Positions 34,524-45,517 of a stretch of 64,000 nt of DNA are shown here, one piece after another. A program made the translations under genes and the position numbers. The DNA is taken from positions 26,909,375 to 26,973,374 of the forward strand of contig CAIIXF020000005.1 of NCBI GenBank assembly GCA_903813345.2, in the 5' to 3' direction. A model generated the notes under the pieces. It saw nothing but the letters and a program-made list of their open reading frames with translations, was not told the DNA's origin and did not search any database. Each line of letters opens with the position of its first letter. Within the stretch, counting starts at the first letter, position 1. Source of the DNA: Owenia fusiformis (taxonomy: Eukaryota > Annelida > Polychaeta > Sabellida > Oweniidae).

Positions 34524-34672
34524 ACAAGGCTTAACATGCAAAACATCACCACCTGTAATTTGTTACAGATGCCAATCACTGAACATGACTGCTGGCCACC
34601 AAACACCATCCACAAAAAAGTTGAAGACTATAACAATATGTTGTCGCTTGGTGGAGAATAAAAATCAAGTGC
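34524..34672 (+). mobile_element. F150 dispersed element, copy 7
   Basis: Starts ACAAGGCTTAACATGCAAAA and has the full middle with CACCATCCACAAAAAAGTTG. The terminal hairpin is decayed (TTGTCGCTTGGTGGAGA). Confidence 0.75.
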
Positions 34673-34739
34673 TTGGGGTAGATATTATCAATACTTGATC
34701 TTATTTGATCTTGCTTAGTTTTCAAAAGTGAACATTTCT

Positions 34740-34872
34740 AACAAGGCAATAACATGATGTTACCACATATCATTTGTTACAGATGCCGAACCCCAAACCC
34801 CAACTGCCAAACAGTGCCACAAAAAATTGGAGACTATGACTATATGTCACCACTAGTGGTGGTGACATAATA
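34740..34872 (+). mobile_element. F150 dispersed element, copy 8
   Basis: Lies only 70 bp after copy 7. 5' part shortened (AAGGCAATAACATGATGTTA); 3' end complete: ATATGTCACCACTAGTGGTG GTGACAT, a perfect hairpin. Confidence 0.75.
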
Positions 34873-35489
34873 AAATCAACTTACAAAAAGTTTTAATCTG
34901 TAAAAAAATGTTCAAAAGTTAACCAGTCACGTCTCAATGATAATCATGCGAGATACACATGCAGATGGTCACTAAAAAAACCTGAACTCTATGACTAAGA
35001 ATGAGACAAATGTCTAACTAGGTGATTACGACCCAACACTTTACACGGCTCTAATCGAAAATAAGCTATCAAAGCAAAGGAGATACATCATCAGCTTAGG
35101 AATTATCGTAAAGGAAGATTGAATGGAGTTTAGTATTGGAACATATTGTTTTTGAGCTTACTCAATAAATAAAGTAGTTCCTGGACCAATTTAAATCAAT
35201 CAGACGACTAAATGATGGGTCGTTATCCCTTATTTGGCTGCTTGAAGAAATGAATCACTGATAGAATGGAAAGTAAGACAGAAAGTGCATGGTCAAAAAC
35301 GTGCACCAAAACTAAGTAACCACAGACTACTTCTATTTTAAGCTTTGTTATTACTTATTTAGTTAATAAAGAATTCAATAAATTCAAACACAAGTTCCAT
35401 ATCTTCACACCATATTAAGTGCAATTGATATGTGTAATGATGGTGCTGTAATATCTAGATGAATCAGTGGAGGTCGTGGGCAGCACCAT
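34873..35489. other. AT-rich sequence, nothing recognised
   Basis: No repeat or splice-bounded block seen. Confidence 0.4.
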
Positions 35490-35509
35490 TTAAAGTTGAT
35501 TATTAGGGC

Positions 35510-35640
35510 AAAGAGTAAACAATTTACCTAATATACCTAAAATACATAATATACCTAAAGTATATAATATAGTACCTAAAATACATAATATACCTAAAAA
35601 ATACATAATTAACCCAAAATGTCCAATGTACCTCAGTTTA
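35510..35640. repeat. ATACCTAAAATACATAAT tandem tract
   Basis: About six imperfect 19-20 bp units of TACCTAAAATACATAATA. A 66-codon minus-strand frame through it is an artefact. Confidence 0.75.
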
Positions 35641-35682
35641 AAATTTACCCAACATGTCCAAAAACTAACCAGTTCAAGATTT

Positions 35683-35805
35683 TTATACATATCTGAGCAT
35701 TCCCTGAATCAATCTGTCAGGTAGTTTGTCTAGTCTAGAAATGTCCACACGAGAAAGGTGTGATGCTACCACTCCATCTCCATGCAAAGCATGTGACAAA
35801 ATCAT
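35683..35805 (-). CDS. Candidate small exon or short frame (MILSHALHGDGVVASHL…)
   Basis: A minus-strand 40-codon frame starts MILSHALHGDGVVASHLSR, continues SRLDKLPDRLIQGMLR and stops at 35683. A GTATAA donor-like site sits two codons before the stop, and an AAAACAAG acceptor-like site (weak) lies just before the ATG. The composition is strikingly protein-like and GC-richer than the surroundings. No family recognised. Confidence 0.35.
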   Translation of the reverse strand: MILSHALHGDGVVASHLSRVDISRLDKLPDRLIQGMLRYV

Positions 35806-36301
35806 ACTTGTTTTTAGGTTTGATAAAAATCAATTAATAACAGATGGTGAATTGATAAACAACATGTTCCACGAAATCAGGAAATCCTGACAAAATAGCC
35901 TAAGCCTCTCTTGTTTTGAATGTTGGTAACAATTCACAGAAAATCCTGAAATATTATTCATCTACACTTTATCATCTATCACCCTCCAATATCAACATGG
36001 TGGCCAAAAAACATTTATCAATGAAAAGCTAATCCAACACCTTAGAAAACCTGATTATCTTATCAAAGAAGACATAAAAATGCAGGTCATAAATGTGAAT
36101 CTAACAAACAAAAAATGACACAGGTGAATCCAATAGATTGTAAACCTCTCTCATATCATTTGTTCCCTTCAAATTACATCAATAGATTACAAGCCCAAAT
36201 ATAGACCATGTGCGATTCTTTAAATCTCAGTACATCTCCTAAATATTTTCAGTTTTGATACATTATCAACTCCAAATTGTGAATATATTTAAATTTCTCA
36301 C

Positions 36302-36320
36302 CAGAGTGTTTTTCTTTAAA
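36302..36320 (-). CDS. Weak candidate 19-nt micro-exon
   Basis: Minus strand acceptor TTCCCATCTCATAG, donor CTG|GTGAGA; open as FKEKHS or LKKNTL. Splice sites are good but nothing else supports it. Confidence 0.25.
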
Positions 36321-37271
36321 CTATGAGATGGGAATTAATTTGTTGCTTGCAATGATTGTCTCACATCCCACTATGTGCGTAATGACGTGTTAACATACTT
36401 TTTATTGTAATAGAACAAAATTAGAAGTTCACTGTGCCCAAGTTTACATTATTAATGACAAAATGAATTTTGAAATGTTATACTCTAGTTTTGGGTATAT
36501 TTGGCAAGTTGAACTCTAGTTGGGCTCTCGTCTAATTATACTTCTACAACAGATACATACATTTTCATCATATTCAAACTCTCACAAAAGGGTTGAAATT
36601 TGACATTTCAGATCATTAAACAAATCAGCATTAATACTATGGCAGTTCATTTGTAGTCAGAGGACAGTATAGCTAACTGATGGAAATAAAGAGTAAGGAC
36701 TGAACATTCCATTGAATGTAGAAAACAACTGTATGAGATTAATCTAAGTTTTTTTCAATTAATGAATCCAATTCAGCTGATCAATTATTCATTCAACAAG
36801 TTCTACAGGGCAAACACCCCACGAGTGAATTGACGCCTGATACAAAAGAATTCAACTTTTTCTTGACAAACCTTAATAATAATGACTACTCATGTATTGA
36901 TAGTTAAAAATGGCAAAGAATGTAACAACCTAGTTATTCACGCTAAAGTCACATGACACGAGTTAACCAATCATATGCTGCAAATATATATCAAGAGGGC
37001 AACATTATATTGGTTGTAATATCATGTTATTAAAGTTGCAAAAACAGCTTGTTTATAATGTTTACATGAAACGAAGAAATCAAGAAATGGCCTCACTAAT
37101 TCAAAGCGAATCAAATTAATCTAGTTTTCCAGAAAGTCTATATAATTTTTATTATTAATGGTAAACATGTTATCATCACATTTGGAAATAGTGTCCGATT
37201 CAATTCCAGTAATGGACAAACTATTAAACAAACCATGGATCAAAGCCTTATGTTACAGTAACAGTTCTTTA

Positions 37272-37380
37272 AGCTAAGTTCACACCAACGGTGCCTTCAT
37301 GGCGCTTTAAAGTAGCGTGCAAAGCCGCTTTGCACGTCGCATTAAAGCACCATCAAAGCGCCGTTGGTATGAACTGAGCT
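37272..37380. mobile_element. 109-bp hairpin MITE, Harbinger-like
   Basis: AGCTAAGTTCACACCAACGG at the left is matched by its complement GCCGTTGGTATGAACTGAGC at the right, and the whole element folds on itself through GCGCTTTAAAG and GCAAAGC/GCTTTGC. TTA flanks both ends (37269-37271 and 37381-37383). A 3-bp TTA duplication is typical of PIF/Harbinger-derived MITEs. Confidence 0.82.
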
Positions 37381-37553
37381 TTAGAGTGACCACTCTATAA
37401 TGTTGCAAGGCTATGGGGGTCTATCCTAGGTCCAGGGTATTTCACTTGTTTCCATATTTTAACTGAAAGAGCAATGAAGCCTTTTGATGAATGATTAAGG
37501 GGGTCCATATAGGGGAAAAAATTCGACAACATGCAATTATATAAATCTAACAT

Positions 37554-37640
37554 GGCATTAACATGACAAAATGTCAACACCTAGTAAGTTACTGCAAATA
37601 GTTACAAAACTGTAACAATGAGTTACAGATGCCAAATACA
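37554..37640 (+). mobile_element. F150 dispersed element, copy 9 (fragment)
   Basis: TGGCATTAACATGACAAAAT GTCAACACCT and a repeated GTTACAGATGCC. The interior was rearranged by GTTAC duplication and the 3' end was lost. Confidence 0.55.
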
Positions 37641-37763
37641 AATACTGAATGACAACTCTGAATGCTTGTGACAAAAAGATGTGGCTGTAGCAAGAAGTTC
37701 TTGCTGGTGGGTAGAGACAAGTCTGACAACTATAAGAAACCTCAAAGTCCTAAATGAAATGAC

Positions 37764-37814
37764 AACAATGAACATGACATAACAATGAACATGACATAAC
37801 AATGGACATGACAT
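37764..37814. repeat. 17-bp x3 tandem repeat
   Basis: AACAATGAACATGACAT three times, the last with one change. Confidence 0.9.
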
Positions 37815-38364
37815 CTCATCATCTAACACAGTTACTGGTTATATTGATTGAAAATTTGTAAATCTCAACATTTTGCTTTGATTAAGACAGATAGAAAGTT
37901 GCGAAATAACAGATAAAAATAGTTCCAATCAATTCTGAAAATGGTTATAACTACTCTACTTACAAAGAAATAAAACTTTTATGGTGTTTCAAATAAGAAT
38001 ATGAACATTCCCTTTTTTTAGTTCTTATGCAGAATAAAATGAATCCTTAAAGCGTCATAACCACAAGTTACAGTTTCCGACAATATAATTACAGCTTTGA
38101 AATTGAGACGTGGATACTGGACAGAGGGAGCGATAATTGACCAATCACTGGCAATCAGTGTCATAAAGTGTTTTTTTCTAAGGATATATAGTATTTTAAT
38201 CGCATTCTGGACAAAAAATGTGAAACTCAATCAATAGCTCCAATAGTCGCTGCAACGGACTACAATCAATTACGATTCATGTATATAGGTTAATCAGCTG
38301 TGGGACTGTTATATGAAAAGAATCAACTGACCAGATTTATCCTTTTTAATTTATCATTAAACGA

Positions 38365-38512
38365 GGCATTAACATGCAAAATGTCACCACCTGCCATTTG
38401 TTACAGACTCCGACCACTAACCGCCAACCACTAACTGCTAAACACCAGCCACAAAGATGTTGAAGACAACATATAACGATATATCTCCACTTGTGGTGAT
38501 GTCATAAAAATG
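38365..38512 (+). mobile_element. F150 dispersed element, copy 10
   Basis: GAGGCATTAACATGCAAAAT GTCACCACCTGCCATTTGTT then ACTAACCGCCAACCACTAAC; the 3' hairpin is TCTCCACTTGTGGTGATGTC, mutated. Confidence 0.78.
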
Positions 38513-38760
38513 ATTCTAAATGAAAAGCAAAATGTTCGATTTAAGACAGAATAAGACAGAAAAATAAATTCCGCAATGGGAGTTTTGGTATGCCAAGCGG
38601 GTTTACGAGATTAACATTCAATTCGAAAGTCTCATTTTCTCGTTTTTGATAAGAACATGCATGTATGCTATAATAATAATTGAAAACTGAATTGAGAACC
38701 AAGATATTAAACAAATCCTTAAAATATTTTAGTTCAAAAAATCATTCCAGGCATTGTCAG

Positions 38761-38870
38761 TTCACCTCAGCCAATTGGGAGGGTGCCATTGGAAGATGCG
38801 AGCATGTGTGCGATGCTCTTCTGCACATTGAGTGCATGGACAACATGTCCACGTATTCTCTCATAGACTG
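38761..38870 (+). CDS. C-type-lectin-like exon fragment
   Basis: Plus strand: acceptor GGCATTGTCAG, 110 nt, donor ACTG|GTGAGA. The frame reads FTSANWEGAIGRCEHVCDAL then LHIECMDNMSTYSLID. The spacing W-x2-A-x3-C … L-x2-I … (D/E)-N … S-L-I matches the first half of a C-type lectin-like domain. No following exon with a WIG / W-x-DG motif was found, so it is isolated or a remnant. The complementary register on the minus strand is also open (VYERIRGHVVHALNVQKSIA…) and has an acceptor, so strand is not certain. Confidence 0.42.
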
Positions 38871-39057
38871 GTGAGAATTTTTCATGACTCGTTGAGCATA
38901 GTACCAGAACCAGATGCTTGCATTTAACAGCAATCTCCAACAAATTAAACTTGATGTGGAGCTCATCACAATTTTGGACATGAAACCTGAATTATATCAT
39001 AAAGAAAATTAAACGTGACCATATACATAACCAACTGCCATATGAACTTGAGATTAC

Positions 39058-39082
39058 CTTGTGAGATAACCAACAGAACACA
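39058..39082 (-). CDS. Candidate 25-nt micro-exon
   Basis: Minus strand: excellent acceptor GATTCTGTTTTTGTTAG and donor CAAG|GTAATC. All frames are open (for example VFCWLSHK), so the peptide is undetermined. Confidence 0.32.
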
Positions 39083-39327
39083 CTAACAAAAACAGAATCA
39101 ATTTCTCCTTGAGATATGTCTTTAATTTAGACAATTATAGCTACCTCGCTTCCTCCCTTCCAATCAGCAGATACAAAATAATCAATTCCGGTTTAATCAG
39201 AAAGTGCAATAAAATCAGAATTTTAGATGAAACAATTCAGTTTATTTCTCAACAAATAAAGCTTTATTGTTTCTTCCATAGAGAGTCCTCATATAAAACC
39301 TTGTGATTTGTCTCAATTTCCTATCAG

Positions 39328-39441
39328 CAAGAGTTAAGCACTTATTTCACCAAGGAGGGATTACAAGACATGATAGGTGCAGAGCTTCAGAAAAATATCA
39401 ATCAATTTTTTCTAGCTCTTGTTTCAAAATACTGGTGGTAG
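39328..39441 (+). CDS. Candidate terminal exon or pseudo-exon (QELSTYFTKEGLQDM…)
   Basis: Plus strand: acceptor TTTCCTATCAG, then 37 codons reading QELSTYFTKEGLQDMIGAEL … FFLALVSKYWW and a TAG. After the stop, a shifted frame continues sensibly (VVGTTAPGIFEWDLSG), which may mean a frameshifted gene remnant. It cannot join 38761-38870 in frame. Family not recognised. Confidence 0.35.
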   Translation, partial: QELSTYFTKEGLQDMIGAELQKNINQFFLALVSKYWW

Positions 39442-39627
39442 GGACTACAGCACCTGGAATTTTCGAATGGGATCTTTCTGGAGTTATTCAAAACAGTTTT
39501 GATCTTATTATCCCTATGGCCCGTTTATATCAATCATATTAATTGATTTTAAGCTTTCAATATTTTCATCTGGGGACTTTCATTAATCATCCACACGAAA
39601 ACTGCACTTTGATGTGAGTTATTACAG

Positions 39628-39838
39628 AGGGTCTGATGTGGGTGGTATTGACAAAATTAACACACATGGCAATGCTAAGATTGACATCAGCAACAACAGT
39701 GATAACATAATAAAGATCAAGTTAAAGTATCAATTGTTTGTGAGGAAGTTTAAAAATACTAAGTACTTGGCTGTCACTCCGTCTGAGTGTTCTCCATTAG
39801 GCAACATTGTGTGGATGTCGGTGAAAACTGCAGTCTGA
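39628..39838 (+). CDS. Candidate terminal exon (GSDVGGIDKINTHGNAK…)
   Basis: Plus strand: acceptor GAGTTATTACAG, then a 69-codon block opening GSDVGGIDKINTHGNAKIDI and ending GNIVWMSVKTAV before TGA. Codon choice is less AT-biased than the surroundings. Not recognised, and not phase-compatible with 38761-38870. Confidence 0.33.
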
Positions 39839-39887
39839 TAAATGATTCACCATTCAGGTTAGAACTACTTCTGTAAAGTCATTATAC

Positions 39888-39945
39888 AGTCCTGTCCGAT
39901 GGAACACCTTTCTGTAAGGAACGCCTGTCTACTATGAATAGTTTT
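39888..39945. mobile_element. Left-end fragment of a pogo-like MITE
   Basis: TA then CAGTCCTGTCCGATGGAACACC and GGAACGCCTGTCT; no right end found. Confidence 0.5.
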
Positions 39946-40889
39946 CAAAAGAACAAACTATTATATGTATTACATAGGCACACTGACTTTACCACTGATA
40001 GCAGTCCCATTCGTAAATTTTAAGAAACCTTTTCTAACCCTCATTTTGAAAAACATTGTGCCTGCTCCATATTTTACAAAACTTCTCTCCTGAAAATCTT
40101 CCCCATCTTTAATCAACTACAAAGTTGTTAAGATATAGAACAGAAACATGTCACACGAATGGGGAATCTTACACCTCAGACAGGCTAATTATGTGTTTAA
40201 AGCAAACTAACTACTTTGATGAAAATGAAAAACTTGCAGGTGCATGCTGAATGTTCACCATCTGAATCTGAGATTAATAAAGTTAGTGTTTGCCCACTTG
40301 TATCCACTGATCCCATTTCCAAGACAGAGGGAAAAAACAAGCTCCATATTTTATGTCTTATGCAACCCCTACTCCCCTTTTCAAAATCCTTTTGAGATTG
40401 AAGTGCTAAAATTGCATGATATTAATAATTCTGTTGAAATAAAATGAATATAGTACTGGATAAAACACCTTAAGTTTCCAGGGACAAGATTCACAATCAG
40501 CTCATAGTATTCAAACATTCATTATATGCACATTACATACAGGATTTCTTTGACAAAAACTATGAGATAGATAATCACGAAACAAAGAGAATATTGATTA
40601 AAAGAATCAATGATAGTGGATGCCCTGTATTGTCGTCACTTAATCCGGAACAACAATGACAGCTTATAAAAAACAGAAAAGTATTAATTAACAATTAAAT
40701 CTCTCAATATCTCAAGAGAAAGAAATCCGAGGACTGGAAATAGTTTTACAGTAAATATGACGAGATGAAAAAAATGTTAGACATATTTCTATGAGACAGA
40801 CTCTATTTTCCCAATTGTGTCTATAAAGACTCAATACATAAATCAGAAATAAACTGAAATGAGAGAATATAATAAATAAAAAAACTCAC

Positions 40890-40901
40890 CATATCAAAAT
40901 G
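40890..40901 (-). CDS. Weak candidate 12-nt micro-exon
   Basis: Minus strand acceptor TTTTTCATCTTTTATAG (very good) and donor ATG|GTGAGT bound CATTTTGATATG. Too short to judge from sequence. Confidence 0.2.
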
Positions 40902-41302
40902 CTATAAAAGATGAAAAACAGGTTAATTTAATTACATTACAGACTATTCAAAATAATTGCTTTCAACAACAGCCAATATATCCTGACATTTTTATTTTGA
41001 CAGTAAATTCAATCTTTTACAAGCAGTTAATCATCCTGTTCTATGAAATGATGCATCTGTCAATTGATATATTGTATACAGAACTGGAGAAAGAAGATGA
41101 AAACAGACTGCAGCACTAATTATATAACTCGGTCTGGGTGCAGTGATTCATAACCTGGGAACAATTTTTGAAAATCAACGAAGCATAACAATGTTTAACC
41201 ATATTCAGAGAGTGAACCAATTAGTAAGAAAATGACTGAAATAAAAGAGTTCATTTTTGGATGGTATAATTGGAATTCAATCCTATTTATTACATATTTT
41301 GA
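40902..41302. other. AT-rich sequence, nothing recognised
   Basis: No repeat or coding signal. Confidence 0.4.
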
Positions 41303-41437
41303 CAAGGCATTAACACGCAAAATATCACTGCCTGCTATTTGTTACAGACACCAAAAACCAACCACGCAAACACCATCCACAAAAACATTGGAGACCATAA
41401 GAATATGTCACCACTTATGGTGATGGTGGTGACATGT
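41303..41437 (+). mobile_element. F150 dispersed element, copy 11
   Basis: AAGGCATTAACACGCAAAAT … CACCATCCACAAAAACATTG … ATATGTCACCACTTATGGTG ATGGTGGTGACAT: intact 3' hairpin with a GATGGT expansion in the loop side. Confidence 0.78.
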
Positions 41438-41570
41438 GTCCAAAGTTCAAACTTTGCAGTATACTTATTACCATATGGTTGTCACAATCATTGACAACTA
41501 AAGATGGGAATATTTTAAATAATAAAAAGTGAGAATTACCATATATGACATGTAAGGAATCACACAATAT

Positions 41571-42083
41571 CACTGTTCCACAGCTGGATGACTCTTACTG
41601 CAGTTAGCTTCATTCAAGATGGTTGCCGAGATTCGTTTTCGATGAACCTTCGATTTCAGCCAAAATAAGTTGAATCTTGATTCCAAAAGTTTCGCCATGC
41701 AAACAAATAAAACTACGATTGTATTCAACCACAAATGAATGCCCAAACACCCACAATATTAGAGAATTTTAAAGAAAACAGCTTCACTTAGAATGACTCT
41801 AACTGAAGTTGATGATCTATGTCATCATTACCTTATCATCAACTTCAGTTAGAGTCATTCTAAGTGAAGCCATATTCTTTAAAATTCTCCAATATCACAG
41901 TTGTTTGAGCATTTATTTGAGGTTATTTACCATTGTAGCTTTATTAATTTGCATGGCGAAACATTTGGAATCCAGATTCAACTTAGTTTAGCTGAAATCG
42001 GAGATTTATCGAAAACGAAGGAATTAAGCAACCATCTTGAATGAAGCTAACTGCAGTTAGAGTCATCCAGCTGTGGAACAGTG
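41571..42083. mobile_element. 513-bp foldback element (second long palindrome)
   Basis: Arms 41571-41816 and 41835-42083 are inverted copies (about 85% by eye) around an 18-nt loop. Ends CACTGTTCCACAGCTGGATG and complement. AATAT flanks both sides (41566-41570 and 42084-42088), again a 5-bp target duplication. The arm sequence is unrelated to the palindrome at 26540. CACTGT ends plus a 5-bp duplication are Transib-compatible. The greater arm divergence suggests it is the older insertion. Confidence 0.88.
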
Positions 42084-42258
42084 AATATGCAACATGCAAA
42101 TGATTTTCTCTGTCACTTAGTTGTTTTCACTGCCTAGGAGAATATAATAATGCAGGGATTATGAGATTTATTCAATTAATATTAGAAAACACTACAAGGC
42201 TGTCTAGTTGCAAACAAATAGTTAATAGAGTTGTATATTAGAATATAAATACAATATA

Positions 42259-42440
42259 TGGTAAAACTTGTACATCTGAAGACTTTTCAATATGAACACC
42301 TTCCCTCAGTCCCAATCTTTTATCTCCCATTAATTCACTAGTTAAAATATGAACACCTACAATTACAAACACTTTTGGCTAATCCCAGTCGGGTGTTCAT
42401 ACTCTAAACAGCTAGGTTCTCTGTTTATCCTAATAACTAT
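42259..42440. mobile_element. Pogo-like MITE, 'GAACACCTxxAATxxGAACACTTTTGGCT' subfamily
   Basis: Begins GTAAAACTTGTACATCTGAA, contains TGAACACC twice and ACACTTTTGGCTAATCCCAG then GGTGTTCATACTCTAAACAG, and ends near CTAGGTTCTCTG. Same subfamily as 621-690, 47995 and 51598. Confidence 0.6.
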
Positions 42441-42552
42441 GGAGACATGGTCATTACTGATATATGCTTAAAGCAACCACATATAATCTGTAAAGGGATA
42501 CAGATATATTTTATCAATCACGAAGACTTAAAGATCCAAAATACAGCAATAC

Positions 42553-42715
42553 CTGTGTAAGTTGATCACCCACCCTTGGTTCCTCTAAATAATGTTCAAG
42601 GGGTTCATTAAACATTAAGGCTATTATATTGGTCATGGGACTTTTAACAGTGCTCCTTACTGAGGTGTTACATTTACAGAAGTGTTCAACTTTATAGAAA
42701 TTACTGCAGTAAATT
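42553..42715. mobile_element. Pogo-like fragment, GTTCAACTT subfamily
   Basis: ACCTGTGTAAGTTGATCACC at the left and GAGGTGTTACATTTACAGAAGTGTTCAAC at the right; termini eroded. Confidence 0.5.
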
Positions 42716-43216
42716 CTACTTCAATTCTCAGCTCAAGAATGAGCTCACATACAAAAAAATAAGTTGATCAAAATTCTAAAATTAACAACCACTAAATGTG
42801 TAAATAGGAAGTGTCTCTCTAATATCATGTCAAGAATGGCCTCATATGTAAAAAGTAATCTAAAAAGCCAAAATTAACAACACTAAATATTTGAAACAGT
42901 GAGCAATTTCATAGATGGACCAACACTGGCAAAATGCAACATTGCAAATTGATTCCTGATGTTTTATGATCTTGATGAAAACAAGAAGAAGAGTACAGTA
43001 ATTGTTTTTTCACAATTCCCTAAAAGCTCCTAGAGGCAATAGTTCTAATGCATTATATTGGCATAAATTAATAAATCCTCTTCACACTACCTCAAACACA
43101 TAATCGTACCAAGGTAAATATACTCAAAAGCTCCCTATCGTCCCACCATTTAGTGCAAAGTCCCGCTGAGTCCTTCATGCCCAAATTAAGTATCAAGTAT
43201 CTTTTGATATACATGA

Positions 43217-43321
43217 TGTCAAATAAGTCCCGTCCCCCTGCTACAGCTAAAACCTTGCGATTTGAGCAATATATCATGGGGTTTTGGCTGTAGAGGGGGA
43301 CAGAACTTATTTGGCAACCTG
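43217..43321. mobile_element. 105-bp hairpin MITE flanked by TACATGA
   Basis: TGTCAAATAAGTCCCGTCCC … GCTACAGCTAAAACC at the left pairs with GGTTTTGGCTGTAG … CTTATTTGGCAACC at the right. TACATGA occurs directly on both sides (43210-43216 and 43322-43328), a 7-bp (possibly decayed 8-bp) target duplication. Confidence 0.75.
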
Positions 43322-44210
43322 TACATGAATTGAGTAAAATGCACCACAGGGTTCAATATCTATATTCATGTATTATTGCTCATTTAAGGACAACTCAAGG
43401 CTCGATGGTAGCTAGAGTTGAATTAATTCCTCCCTTCATTGAATGCATTTACCAGAAGTCTGAAATATGTGTTTCCATCACATTGACTGGAAAGTCCCGT
43501 AAAATGTTTTCGGCCCATTGGTTGTTGGTCAATGTTAAAGATACACTTCACTTTGGAGATGACCGGCTTTATCTACAATCATTGTAATGCTACTGTATCT
43601 TTAAAATATAGATGAATCAGTAGATTAGTTTTTGAGTTATCGTTCTGACGTATAAAGATAAGCTCAATAAAGCGAAATCCCGCCATGAATTCGCATTATA
43701 CTTAATATCTCCTCATGATGTATTGGTCAAATCACAAGTCTACTTTAATATGGTAAGATCAACTGAATTAGAATTTGCTAACCGAATTCTGCCAATCAAT
43801 ATGACAAATCAATTTATTTCATTTTGATTGTTGTGGTGAAACTCGTGAAAACACGGATGTAAAGTTAAATTATTGTCAACAACTGTATAAGATTAATGAT
43901 AATGGTATTAGCCCTACTTAATAGCTCCAAATCTCAGGACATTTTAAAGTCATCTACTGTTCACAGTTATGGACCCATAAATCAAAATTAACTTCCAAAA
44001 TCGTGAGTTAACTTAGTAAACGTTAGTATATATTTCAAGCTTAACGTCACACTACATAAAACCTCCAGCCAATTACAGCTAATGAACAATTTTCTAATTA
44101 TCAAGATAGGCCCAATCATTCATGTCCAAGTTCATTGACAGCCTGACCTTAAATTAGATTGTCTGGGTCAGTGGTTTCTGGTTTAATACAATCTTATTCC
44201 TGCCACTCAC

Positions 44211-44237
44211 CCTTCGTAATTTATCACAGCTTGAAGA
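44211..44237 (-). CDS. 27-nt micro-exon (LQAVINYEG / SSSCDKLRR)
   Basis: Minus strand: one of the strongest acceptors here (CTGTGTTCCTCCCCAG) and donor AGG|GTGAGTGG. The block is open as 1 nt + LQAVINYE + GG, or as SSSCDKLRR in phase 0. No partner exon is assured. Confidence 0.42.
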
Positions 44238-44496
44238 CTGGGGAGGAACACAGAATGGACCTTTGGAGATCGTAACACACCCCCTTTATAAAAATAGCCA
44301 CTGGTGGCTATCATAAATATGCCCTTATAAATCAACAGAGGACAAAGTAGAATGGGAAAGGTAATACTGACATCATGAGCCAGCAGGTCTAAAACTTTTA
44401 ACATTTGCACTTTAATCTACGATGATGACAAGCATGGAGAAATGTTTCAAACTCCACTCAAATGTGCAAATTCATAAAACTGAAAGAATTAATAAA

Positions 44497-44614
44497 CTAG
44501 GCATTTACATGCAAAATCTCACAACCTGCCTAACCAATCGCCAAATACCACCCAAAATAAGTTGGAGACTACTAACAGTATCTCATCCCTTGTGGTGGTG
44601 ACATGAAAACTATT
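44497..44614 (+). mobile_element. F150 dispersed element, copy 12
   Basis: TAGGCATTTACATGCAAAAT CTCACAACCTGCC, middle deleted by about 25 bp, then GTTGGAGACTACTAACAGTA and TCCCTTGTGGTGGTGACAT. Confidence 0.72.
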
Positions 44615-44860
44615 TTACACTTGATACATGTATTGATGAAATCTCAGCCTTCAATATTTAGTTCAGAACTTCTGGGACAAACCTCATACATAGTTTCTTC
44701 TTTCTTTTCCTCTGAACTCTCAACATCTCACTCCCCACATGATACAAACGTAAAACAGAAGGAATGAAAATGGAACACAAACTGACAGATCTATCTCTTA
44801 GAGTGGGCCCAGTGAAACACCTTTCTGACCTGGGTTAGCAGAAATCGCTTGTTTAATAAG

Positions 44861-45517
44861 TAGAGGTGTCAGGGTTTCCCGATATTGGACCGAATTTCGG
44901 TCCAGATGCTTCGGTTCGGGACACGGGACAGAAAGGGTTAATATCGGTTCGGTATCAGTACATAAATTCCTTCCCTAAAATGCATAAAAACGTGTGTAAA
45001 CAGCGAGGAACACCTCCGATTTCGTTCTGAAAAATTAAATATTTTCACTTACCTCGTACCTAGAAAAGTGTAATTAACGGACCCGCGATTTCAGGTAGAT
45101 GGTAATGCTTGTTCGTAAATTTCTTCACCGTCGTTCGCAAATCGAGTGCATTATCAGTATGCTGGATGAAGGAAAGAAATTGATAAATCGAGCCTGCATC
45201 TACTAAGTCGAAAAAGTCGGCAGTTTGGAAGTATTTTGGGACTCCGATATCACAAGGTATACCAATTGGTCATAGTTCACCGTGCAGACTATGTGAAATG
45301 CCGATCACATTCGCGGCAGATGCTTTATATTCGATTTTAATTGACGTTTTTTATTTCTGAATGTGATTTTGAAAAGTGAAACTGAAAGTGAAACTCATCA
45401 TCAGACATTGCATCATTTTTAATGTTCTGTCCCGTCCCGTCCCGAAAGTACCGTGTCCCGAGACCATTTGTACCGTTCCGTACCGTACCGAAATTATTTT
45501 GGACCGTGACACCTCTA
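44861..45517. mobile_element. 657-bp hAT-like non-autonomous element with 8-bp target duplication
   Basis: Ends TAGAGGTGTCA…TGACACCTCTA; TTAATAAG flanks exactly on both sides (44853-44860 and 45518-45525). An 8-bp duplication with AGAGGTG-type ends is diagnostic of hAT elements. Inside, subterminal GGTACGG/GGGACGG words form a second inverted set. A donor-like GAG|GTAAGTG lies on the minus strand at about 45055. No transposase frame remains. A fragment of the family lies at 33498. Confidence 0.88.

Noticed and set aside
43330-43587. 85-codon plus-strand frame
   Set aside because: No splice sites. The GTTAAAGATACACTT… end looks like dispersed repeat sequence.
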